A DNA stretch of 64,000 nucleotides, taken from contig DASUXA010000082.1 in assembly GCA_036378155.1 (NCBI GenBank), positions 1 to 64,000 of the forward strand, read 5' to 3'. How positions within the stretch are numbered: the stretch's first letter is position 1; the number at the start of each line of letters is the position of its first letter. Below the pieces are notes generated by a model. It was given only the letters and a program-made list of their open reading frames with translations. It did not search any database and was not told the DNA's origin. Below, one piece after another: positions 57,603 to 64,000 of the stretch. A program made the translations under genes and the position numbers. The stretch is from DASUXA01 sp036378155. Lineage in GTDB: Bacteria > Actinomycetota > Actinomycetes > Mycobacteriales > Micromonosporaceae.

Positions 57603-58541
57603 TCAGGTCGACTCGTCGTAGCGGTGTTCGACCGCGCTCGGGGTCGGCGTCCACGCCTCGTCGGGGATCTGCACCGGCTCGGGCGCCTCCACGGGCTCCG
57701 GCGCGTACTCCAGCGGCGACACTTCGTCGTCGCCGATCCCCGCATAGCTCGGCTGCCGCTTGGCGCGCCGCCGGTCGTTGAGCCAGGCGACGCCGACCGC
57801 GGCGAAGTACAGCAGCGCCATCGACCCGGCGAGGATGGACATGCCGAACGGGTCGGGGGTCGGGGTGACGATCGCGCCGAAAACGAACATCAGGAAGACC
57901 GCGATCCGCCACCAGCCCAGCAACCGGCGCGCGGTGACCAGCCCGGCGAAGTTGAGCATCACGATGATCAACGGGAACTCGAACGCCGCCCCGAACAGCA
58001 GCATCATGCCCGTGACGAAGGAGAAGTACCCGGGCAGGCTCACGTTGACCTGGTAGCTGGAGCCCATGCCGAGGAAGAAGTGCAGGCTCTTGGAGACGAC
58101 CAGGTACGCCAGCAGGGCGCCGGCGAAGAACAGCGGCGCGGCGACCGTGACGAACAGGTACGTGTACCGCCGCTCGTGACGGTGCAGCCCCGGCGCGATG
58201 AACGCCCACAGCTGGTACAGCCAGACCGGCGCGGCCAGGATCAGACCGATGTACAGGCCGACCTTCAGGTTCAGGGTGAACACGTCGATCGGCGAGTTGG
58301 TGACGAACGTGCACGACCCGGCGAGCGCGCCGTGCTGGCGCTGGAAATCGCAGTACGGCTTGTTGAGGAAGTTCAGCACCCGGTCGGCGAAGAACAACCC
58401 GACGCCGAGGCCGGCGACCACGCCCAGCGACGCCTTGAACAGCCGCCCGCGCAGCTCGCGCAGGTGTTCGAACAGCGTCATCGAGCCGTCGGCGGCGCGC
58501 TGGAACTGGGTTTGGCGCTTACGCCGCACCTGGGGACTCAC
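57603..58541 (-). CDS. tatC: Twin-arginine translocase subunit TatC
   Basis: A 312-residue polytopic membrane protein that recognises twin-arginine signal peptides. MTLFEHLRELRGRLFKA is the N-terminal signature; FVTNSPIDVFTLNLKVGLYIG, YQLWAFIAPGLHRHERRY and FEFPLIIVMLNFAGLVT mark the helices and loops, six in all. The C-terminal 60 residues are acidic and Pro-rich, a common actinomycete tail. The GTG start at 58541 lies 14 bases after the tatA stop. Confidence 0.94.
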   Translation of the reverse strand: MSPQVRRKRQTQFQRAADGSMTLFEHLRELRGRLFKASLGVVAGLGVGLFFADRVLNFLNKPYCDFQRQHGALAGSCTFVTNSPIDVFTLNLKVGLYIGLILAAPVWLYQLWAFIAPGLHRHERRYTYLFVTVAAPLFFAGALLAYLVVSKSLHFFLGMGSSYQVNVSLPGYFSFVTGMMLLFGAAFEFPLIIVMLNFAGLVTARRLLGWWRIAVFLMFVFGAIVTPTPDPFGMSILAGSMALLYFAAVGVAWLNDRRRAKRQPSYAGIGDDEVSPLEYAPEPVEAPEPVQIPDEAWTPTPSAVEHRYDEST

Positions 58542-58555
58542 GGCGCGTCGACGCC

Positions 58556-58816
58556 TCAGTTGTCGCGGGTGCGCTGTACCGGGTCGGCGGCCGGCTGCGC
58601 CGACGCCTGCTCCGTGCCGCCCGGCAGCGGCTGCCGGCCCGACTGGGCCTCGGCCTTGCCGGCGACGTCGTCGTCAGCCAGACCGCGTGTCTCAGCCTTG
58701 AGGATGCGCAGGGAACGACCCAGACCGCGGGCGGCATCCGGCAGGCGCTTCGCCCCGAACAGCAGGATCAGCACCACCACCAGAACGGCGATGTGCCACG
58801 GCCTCAGAGTGCCCAT
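58556..58816 (-). CDS. tatA: Twin-arginine translocase subunit TatA
   Basis: An 86-residue pore-forming Tat subunit. WHIAVLVVVLILLFGAKRLP is the single membrane helix and FG hinge, followed by the amphipathic helix DAARGLGRSLRILKAE and a flexible tail. GAGGTGG lies about 7 nt before ATG 58816. It is the first gene of the unit tatA-tatC-lipid kinase. Confidence 0.93.
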   Translation of the reverse strand: MGTLRPWHIAVLVVVLILLFGAKRLPDAARGLGRSLRILKAETRGLADDDVAGKAEAQSGRQPLPGGTEQASAQPAADPVQRTRDN

Positions 58817-58946
58817 CGTTACGCCACCTCACTGAATCGCCCGGACGACGACCCCATCGTACGTGCCGCGACCCGACCGCCCTAGCCCCCGGGTGCAGGG
58901 CTTTTGCGGACGGCGGGTCGCCGCGTCGGGCGACGGGGGCAGGGCG

Positions 58947-59237
58947 TCAGCCGCGCGTCCGCGCCGCGTCGCGCCACTGCGGCGAACGCAGCCCGGCGGC
59001 TCCGGTACGGGTGCTTGCCGCGTGCTCGCCGACCTCCGCGAGGTCGGCGGCGGTCTGCGCCAGCCGGGCCTGCAGATGCGCGACCGCGACCTGTACCTGC
59101 TGGGCCTGGGCCTGGGCGGCGTTGAGCCGGGCCAGGGCGGCGGCGAGGCGAGGCAGCGCCGCCAGCACCGGTCGTACCGCCAGTGCCAGGATCACCAACC
59201 CCAGCAGGACCAGCCCGCCGACGATCCACCAGACCAC
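58947..59237 (-). CDS. Small membrane-anchored coiled-coil protein
   Basis: A 96-residue protein: one N-terminal membrane helix (WWIVGGLVLLGLVILALAV) followed by a helix rich in Ala, Gln and Leu (ARLNAAQAQAQQVQVAVAHL) that should form a coiled coil. No function is recognised; similar small proteins occur upstream of tatA in actinomycetes. AAAGG lies 9 nt before GTG 59237. It sits between pafC and tatA, all on the minus strand. Confidence 0.7.
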   Translation of the reverse strand: MVWWIVGGLVLLGLVILALAVRPVLAALPRLAAALARLNAAQAQAQQVQVAVAHLQARLAQTAADLAEVGEHAASTRTGAAGLRSPQWRDAARTRG

Positions 59238-59360
59238 GACACCCCACCTTTCCGCCCCGCGAGTCGCGGCGCTGTCCGCCCCGTTCAGGATGCCCTGCGC
59301 GGGTACCGGCCGCACGCTGTCCACCACCCGCGCGGCTCGTCGTCGCGCGGCGGCGCGGGC

Positions 59361-60320
59361 TTACGACCCGGCGCTCGCGTACCGTGCGAGCGCGGCTTCC
59401 GCCTGGGCGCGTACCGCCTCGGCGAGTTCCGGCGGAGACACCACGCTCACGTCGGCGCCCAGGCCCAGTACGAGCCGCCGCGCCCAGACAAGGTCCGCGA
59501 CGCGTAGCGACACGAGCCAGTGCTCCGGCGACTCGGCGACCACGGCCTCGCACGGGTAGTACTCGGTGATCCACCGCCCGCCCCGGCCGACCCGCAGCGT
59601 GACCAGCGGCAACCCGTCGGTCAGATGGAACACCCCGTCGCGGACGTCGGTCGGGTGCGCCTGCGGCGGGGGGCTCGCCGGCTCGTCGAGTTCGGTCATC
59701 GCGTCGATCCGGTCCACCCGGAACAGTCGGACCGCCTCCGCGCGGCGGCACCACGCCTCCAGGTACGCTCGGTTCGCCACCACCAGGACCCGCATCGGGT
59801 CGACCACCCGTTCGGTGATCTCGTCGCGGGTCGCGGTGTAGTACGTGATCCGCAGGGCGTGACGACGCTCGACCGCGCCGCGGATCGCGGCCAGCCGCTC
59901 GGCGTCGCCGGTCAGTCGCACCGCCACCGGCGCCTCCGCCGCCCCGCCCGCCGCCGACTCGATCTTGGCGAGGGCACGTTCGATCGCGTCGCGGTTGTCC
60001 ACGCCCGGCGTCTCCACCAGCATCCGCAGCGCGACGACCAGGGCGAGCGCCTCGTCCGGGGTGAGCCGCAGCGGGCGGTCGATACCGGCGTCGTAGGTGA
60101 TCGTCACCCGGTCGCCGTCGAACGCCATGTCGATCAGGTCACCCGGACCGTACCCGGGCAGCCCGCACACCCACAGCAGTTCGAGGTCCTCGCGCAGCTG
60201 CTTCTCGGTCACACCGAGATCGGCTGCCGCCTCGGCGATCGGGATGCCGGGTCGGGCCAGCAGGTACGGCACCAGGTTGAGCAGCCTGCCGAGACGCTCT
60301 CCGGACGCCGCCGCCATCAC
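59361..60320 (-). CDS. pafC: WYL-domain transcriptional regulator PafC
   Basis: A 319-residue regulator. The N-terminal winged helix (LLNLVPYLLARPGIPIAEAAADL) is followed by a WYL domain, with ALRITYYTATRDE and AYLEAWCRRAEAVRLFRVDRI matching the core. PafB and PafC form a heterodimer that activates DNA-damage genes independently of LexA in mycobacteria. The start overlaps the pafB stop (GTGA), so the two are co-translated, as expected for the complex. Confidence 0.88.
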   Translation of the reverse strand: MMAAASGERLGRLLNLVPYLLARPGIPIAEAAADLGVTEKQLREDLELLWVCGLPGYGPGDLIDMAFDGDRVTITYDAGIDRPLRLTPDEALALVVALRMLVETPGVDNRDAIERALAKIESAAGGAAEAPVAVRLTGDAERLAAIRGAVERRHALRITYYTATRDEITERVVDPMRVLVVANRAYLEAWCRRAEAVRLFRVDRIDAMTELDEPASPPPQAHPTDVRDGVFHLTDGLPLVTLRVGRGGRWITEYYPCEAVVAESPEHWLVSLRVADLVWARRLVLGLGADVSVVSPPELAEAVRAQAEAALARYASAGS

Positions 60321-61351
60321 GCCACCGCCTGCGTGGACGCGCCGAGCACGTGTTCCTCACGCGGACGCCGCTCGCCGGGCGCGGCGGTCGCGGCGACGAT
60401 GTCGCGCAGCCGCGCCACCACCGCGTCGCGCACCTCCGGCGGGTCGAGGACCAGCACGTCCGGCCCGTACCCGACCAGCCAGTGGGCCACCCACTCCGGG
60501 TCGGCGTACCGCAGCACCACCCGGTCGCCGTCCGGCCCCGGGGTGACCTCGTCGGCGAAGCGCCGCACCCCGGCACCGCGCCCGGGGCGTACCAGCACGG
60601 TCGCCCGCCGGCTGCGCTCCACCGGACCCGACCAGCGCGCCACGTAGCTGATCAGGTCGACGTCTTCGGGCGGCTGGTACGCGCCGACCGGCCCGATGCG
60701 GCGCACCGCCCCGACGATGCGGGACAGCCGGAAGCAGCGCTCGGCCGCCCGGTCCAGGTCGTGTCCGACCACGTACCACCGGCCGCGCCAGCACACCACG
60801 CCCCAGGGCTGCAGCCGGCGGGTGGCGGGCGCGTCCTGCTCCGGTACCCGATAGGTGAAGGTCACCGCCTGCCGGTCGCGTACCGCCGCGGTCAGCGGCT
60901 CGAACGCCGCGTCGACGGTCACCACCGGCTCGATGCCGAGCGTCGCGTCCGAGTCGACGTCGATGCCGGCGGCCCGCAACTTCGCCAGTCCCGACGAGGC
61001 GGCTGCCGCCAGTCCCGCGTGCCGCCACAGCCGCGCCGCGATGCCCACCGCCGCCGCCTCGTCCGGTTCCAGGGGGATCTCCGGCAGCGCGTAGTCCCGG
61101 TGGGCGATGCGGTACCCCGGCTCGGTGTCGAACACGCTCGCCGTGCCGGTCTCCAGCGGTACGCCCAGTTCGCGCAGCTCAGCCTTGTCGCGCTCGAACT
61201 TGCGCTGGAACGCCTCGTGCTCCTTCGGGTCGCTGGGATCGTGCTCGTACCCCGGCACCGTCGCCGCGATCTGGGCAGCGGTCAGGAACCGTCGCGTGGA
61301 CAGCAGACAGATCACCAAGTTGACCAGGCGTTCGGTGCGGGTACGGGACAC
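60317..61351 (-). CDS. pafB: WYL-domain transcriptional regulator PafB
   Basis: A 344-residue partner of PafC. TERLVNLVICLLSTRRFLTAAQI is the winged-helix region and FQRKFERDKAELRELG its wing; VTFTYRVPEQDAPATRRLQPWGVVCWRGRWYVVGHD contains the WYL core, split here across strands. With PafC it should control the mitomycin-type DNA damage response. GTG 61351 has TAGCGT 7 nt upstream and no ribosome site. The pair is close to pafA, the usual arrangement in actinobacteria. Confidence 0.88.
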   Translation of the reverse strand: MSRTRTERLVNLVICLLSTRRFLTAAQIAATVPGYEHDPSDPKEHEAFQRKFERDKAELRELGVPLETGTASVFDTEPGYRIAHRDYALPEIPLEPDEAAAVGIAARLWRHAGLAAAASSGLAKLRAAGIDVDSDATLGIEPVVTVDAAFEPLTAAVRDRQAVTFTYRVPEQDAPATRRLQPWGVVCWRGRWYVVGHDLDRAAERCFRLSRIVGAVRRIGPVGAYQPPEDVDLISYVARWSGPVERSRRATVLVRPGRGAGVRRFADEVTPGPDGDRVVLRYADPEWVAHWLVGYGPDVLVLDPPEVRDAVVARLRDIVAATAAPGERRPREEHVLGASTQAVA

Positions 61352-61358
61352 GACTTCG

Positions 61359-61364
61359 ACGCTA
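61359..61364 (-). promoter_or_regulatory. Leaderless -10 box of pafB
   Basis: TAGCGT on the minus strand lies 7 nt before GTG 61351. Confidence 0.5.
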
Positions 61365-61532
61365 GCAGCGAGCGCGCCCCGGTGGGTGACGGGCGCACCG
61401 GGCTTGGGACAGCGGAATGCCGGCAGTGGACAACGCGCGAGCGTTGTCGGACCGGCGTGGTGGACAGCGCGGGCGTGCGGCCGATCCGCGTCGGGGCGCC
61501 GCCGGGCGACGGCGGCGTTCGGGGGCGTGGGA

Positions 61533-61538
61533 TAGCGT
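61533..61538 (+). promoter_or_regulatory. Leaderless -10 box of the DUF3866 gene
   Basis: TAGCGT lies 6 nt before GTG 61545, the same hexamer as used by pafB in the opposite direction. Confidence 0.5.
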
Positions 61539-61544
61539 GACCGC

Positions 61545-62645
61545 GTGGTGGCGGCGGTGCGGTGGCGGTCAGGGACGGTCGTCGGGGTGGGCCGGCGGTG
61601 GCGCGGCGCGGTCGAGGTGTCGGTGGCCCTGGACCGGCGCGCCGACGACGACCCCGAGCAGGTACCGGGTCTGGCGTACCCGGAACTGGTCGGCGAACCG
61701 CAGCCGGGCGACCGGGTGCTGCTCAACCTCAACGCGCTGCGGCTGGGCCTGGGTACCGGCGGGTACGCGCTGGTCGTGGCCCTGCCCGACCGGCTGCCAC
61801 CGGACCCTCCCGGCACCGGCACCCGCTCCGACGGGCACGCCGTCAAGGCCCGGTACACCCCGCTGCAGCCGGTCGTGCTAGCGGTCGACGAGGAGGCGTC
61901 CCCACATCGGGCCGCCATGCTCGGCGCGACCTCGCTGGGCGGCATGCCGGTCGTGGTCGCCGACCTGCACTCCGCCCTGCCGGCGGTGCTCGCCGGAATT
62001 CCACCGCAGATCCGGGTCGGGTACGTGATGACCGACGGCGCCGCCCTGCCGGCATGGTTCTCCCGCACCCTCGACGGGCTGGGCGACCGGCTGGCCGGCA
62101 CGATCACCGCCGGGCAGGCGTTCGGCGGCGACCTGGAGGCGGTCACCCTGCACTCCGCGCTGCTGGCCGCCCGGCACGTGCTGGGCGCGCAAGTGACCGT
62201 CGTCACCCAGGGACCCGGCAATCTCGGCACCGGTACCGCCTGGGGGTTTTCCGGCGCCGCCGTCGGCGACGCGGTCAACGCCGTCGCCGCGCTCGCCGGT
62301 CACCCGGTCGGCGCGCTGCGCGTCTCCCAGGCCGACCCACGGCCCCGGCACCGGGGCGTGTCGCACCACAGCCTCACCGCGTACGGGCTGGTGGCGCTTG
62401 CCGCCGCCGACCTGCCGCTGCCCGCCGACCTGCCCGACGACCTGGCTGAACGGATCGAGGCGCAACTCGTACCGCTGTGCGACCGGCACCGCGTGGTCCG
62501 GGTCGACACCACCGGGTTGGACCAGGCGCTGCGCACGGCACCGGTACGGCTGTCCACCATGGGCCGGGGCTTGGACGACGACCCGGTGTACTTCCTGACC
62601 TGCGCCGCGGCGGGTCGGCACGCGGCGAGCCTGGTCGACGGCTGA
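61545..62645 (+). CDS. DUF3866 family protein
   Basis: A 366-residue protein of unknown function, widespread in actinobacteria and often next to the Pup-proteasome genes. LLNLNALRLGLGTGGYALV, VKARYTPLQPVVLAVDE and VTQGPGNLGTGTAWGFSG are characteristic. The Gly-rich LGTGT segment could bind a phosphate, but no enzyme class is recognised. GTG 61545 has TAGCGT 6 nt upstream. It is oriented away from pafB, leaving a 193-bp gap with both promoters. Confidence 0.8.
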   Translation: MVAAVRWRSGTVVGVGRRWRGAVEVSVALDRRADDDPEQVPGLAYPELVGEPQPGDRVLLNLNALRLGLGTGGYALVVALPDRLPPDPPGTGTRSDGHAVKARYTPLQPVVLAVDEEASPHRAAMLGATSLGGMPVVVADLHSALPAVLAGIPPQIRVGYVMTDGAALPAWFSRTLDGLGDRLAGTITAGQAFGGDLEAVTLHSALLAARHVLGAQVTVVTQGPGNLGTGTAWGFSGAAVGDAVNAVAALAGHPVGALRVSQADPRPRHRGVSHHSLTAYGLVALAAADLPLPADLPDDLAERIEAQLVPLCDRHRVVRVDTTGLDQALRTAPVRLSTMGRGLDDDPVYFLTCAAAGRHAASLVDG

Positions 62646-62702
62646 GCACGGTACGCTCCGTGGCGGTCGACGCCGCCCTGCTCGCCGCGCGGCGGCGGGC
62701 GG

Positions 62703-62918
62703 TCAGGACAGCAGGACCAGCGCCAACCACCCGCCGACGAGCAGGACCAGCAGCACGGCGAGCACCCAGGTCGGGACGCGGTACTCCCCGCGCCGGTTGC
62801 GCTGGATCTCGGCGACGACCTTCTCGCGGCGACGCTGCGCCCAGCCGATCCGGGCCCCGCCCGGCGTGTAGCCGCGCGGGGTCTGCGGGACGTCCCGATC
62901 GGGGTGCTGCTCGTTCAT
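62703..62918 (-). CDS. Small single-helix membrane protein downstream of pafA
   Basis: A 71-residue protein with a charged cytoplasmic N-terminus (RIGWAQRRREKVVAEIQRN) and one C-terminal helix (WVLAVLLVLLVGGWLALVLL). It starts 6 bases after the pafA stop, so it is almost certainly co-transcribed. GTG 62921 is an alternative start one codon earlier. No function is known; a membrane tether near the proteasome system is conceivable but unsupported. Confidence 0.7.
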   Translation of the reverse strand: MNEQHPDRDVPQTPRGYTPGGARIGWAQRRREKVVAEIQRNRRGEYRVPTWVLAVLLVLLVGGWLALVLLS

Positions 62919-62924
62919 CACGCG

Positions 62925-64000
62925 CTACATACTCGCAATCAGCCGGTCGACCCGTTCGTCGTACGCCCGGAACGGGTCCTTGCACAGCACGGTGCGCTGC
63001 GCCTGGTCGTTCAGTTTCAAGTGGACCCAGTCGACGGTGAAGTCGCGCCGACGTTCCTGCGCGTGCCGGATGAACTCGCCGCGCAGCCGCGCCCGGGTGG
63101 TCTGCGGCGGGGTCTCCTTCGCCTCGAAGATCTCCACGTCGGTGGCGACCCGGTCGACCTGACCACGCCGCTCCAGCAACGCGTACAACCCCCGATTGCG
63201 GCGCAGGTCGTGGTAGGCGAGGTCCATCTGCGCCACCCTCGGGTGGGACAGCGGGATGTCGTGCTTGCGCTGGTACTGCTCGATCAGGCGCAGCTTGGTC
63301 ACCCAGTCGATCTCCCGGTCGACGCCGGACAGGTCGCCGGTCTCCACCGCCTGCAGTACCCGGCCCCACAGGTCGACCACCCGCTTGGCGGTGGCGTCCG
63401 CGCCGCGCCGCTCGATGAACTCGCTGGCCTTGGCGTAGTACTCCTGCTGGATCTCCAGCGCGCTGGCCTCCTTGCCGTTGGCCAGCCGTACCTTGCGCCG
63501 ACCCGTGATGTCGTGGGACACCTCGCGGATCGCCCGGATCGGGTTTTCCAGGGTGAGGTCGCGCATCACCACGCCCGCCTCGATCATCCGCAGCACGATG
63601 TCGGCGCTGCCGACCTTCAGCAGCGTGGTCACCTCGTTCATGTTCGAGTCGCCGACGATGACGTGCAGCCGCCGGTACCGCTCGGCGTCGGCGTGCGGCT
63701 CGTCGCGCGTGTTGATGATCGGTCGACTGCGTGTGGTGGCGCTGGACACGCCCTCCCAGATGTGCTCCGCCCGCTGCGACAGGCAGAACACCGCCCCGCG
63801 CGGCGTCTGCAGCACCTTGCCCGCCCCGCAGATCAACTGCCGGGTGACCAGGAACGGGATGAGCACGTCGGCGAGGCGACCGAACTCGCCGTGCCGGGAA
63901 ACCAGGTAGTTCTCGTGGCAGCCGTACGAGTTGCCCGCCGAGTCGGTGTTGTTCTTGAACAGGTAGATCTCGCCCGCGATGCCCTCGTCGTGCAGACGCT
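62925..64000 (-). CDS. pafA: Pup-protein ligase PafA, partial at the right edge
   Basis: The 3' part (about 358 codons) of the ligase that attaches the prokaryotic ubiquitin-like protein Pup to lysines of proteasome substrates. The frame is open to the edge, beginning [54 protein letters not shown] and [19 protein letters not shown] near the stop identify PafA; Dop, its paralogue, ends differently. ATP- and Pup-binding residues of the N-terminal part lie beyond 64000. Confidence 0.93.
   Translation of the reverse strand, partial: RLHDEGIAGEIYLFKNNTDSAGNSYGCHENYLVSRHGEFGRLADVLIPFLVTRQLICGAGKVLQTPRGAVFCLSQRAEHIWEGVSSATTRSRPIINTRDEPHADAERYRRLHVIVGDSNMNEVTTLLKVGSADIVLRMIEAGVVMRDLTLENPIRAIREVSHDITGRRKVRLANGKEASALEIQQEYYAKASEFIERRGADATAKRVVDLWGRVLQAVETGDLSGVDREIDWVTKLRLIEQYQRKHDIPLSHPRVAQMDLAYHDLRRNRGLYALLERRGQVDRVATDVEIFEAKETPPQTTRARLRGEFIRHAQERRRDFTVDWVHLKLNDQAQRTVLCKDPFRAYDERVDRLIASM

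Noticed and set aside
1..64000. CRISPR arrays, riboswitches, rRNA and tRNA genes.
   Set aside because: No regularly spaced repeats, no recognisable riboswitch core (including a B12 element near kamDE) and no tRNA cloverleaf were found by reading; a covariance-model search would be decisive.

Overview
The window is high-GC DNA (roughly 70% or more by eye) with a typical actinomycete gene set: rbpA, a leaderless-rich promoter landscape, the Pup-proteasome genes pafA/pafB/pafC, twin-arginine tatA/tatC, a HelY-type helicase, apolipoprotein N-acyltransferase next to polyprenol-phosphate-mannose synthase, MT0933-like antitoxin and DUF5999/DUF3866 proteins. Gene content and order suggest a Micromonosporaceae-like actinobacterium, but the genus cannot be fixed from the sequence alone. 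There are no rRNA or tRNA genes, no CRISPR array, no insertion sequence and no convincing prophage.

Layout. 1-10.7 kb: mixed housekeeping and accessory genes (DUF5999, a solute-binding/vWA protein, peptide deformylase, an EEP-family hydrolase, a nitroreductase with a TetR gene and a 42-bp perfect palindrome between them, an APH-like kinase with a MarR remnant, a DapA-family aldolase, a GDPD). 10.7-18 kb: UMF1 transporter, thymidine kinase, an orphan tyrosine recombinase, GNAT and ANT-like enzymes, an esterase, an MFS permease. 17.6-31.6 kb: an accessory stretch rich in small regulators, VOC/Nudix/reductase domains, fusions (degenerate receiver-TrxR, VOC-TrmO) and broken genes (NTF2-like, SigJ-like, ADP-ribosylglycohydrolase). 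31.6-39.1 kb: nudC, a zinc-finger/coiled-coil protein, AidB-like dehydrogenase, rbpA, then the fxsA-ppm-lnt lipoprotein/mannolipid operon.

39.4-48.9 kb is the metabolic centrepiece: a lysine fermentation-type pathway. kamA (lysine 2,3-aminomutase) is divergent from a tightly overlapping six-gene operon: kdd, an amidohydrolase, kamD, kamE, kal and a GlmL/MutL-type ATPase probably serving the B12 mutase. It converts L-lysine to beta-lysine, then 3,5-diaminohexanoate, then 3-keto-5-aminohexanoate; kal acts later on 3-aminobutyryl-CoA. The cleavage enzyme Kce and the CoA-transferase are not in the window. A Lrp/AsnC regulator and an MFS permease lie next to it, sharing an intergenic region that holds one of two copies of a conserved 40-bp element; the other copy is near 3 kb.

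48.9-64 kb: permease, acyl-CoA dehydrogenase, 5'-3' exonuclease, HelY helicase, HAD hydrolase, diacylglycerol kinase-like protein, tatC-tatA, then pafC, pafB, DUF3866, a small membrane protein and the 3' part of pafA, which runs off the right edge.

Two sequence habits recur. Many genes start 6-8 nt after a TANNNT-like hexamer with no Shine-Dalgarno, indicating leaderless transcripts. Convergent or terminal gene ends carry long perfect hairpins (15-19 bp stems), mostly without a T-tract. All functional names are from recognising family motifs in the translated sequence; no database search was run.
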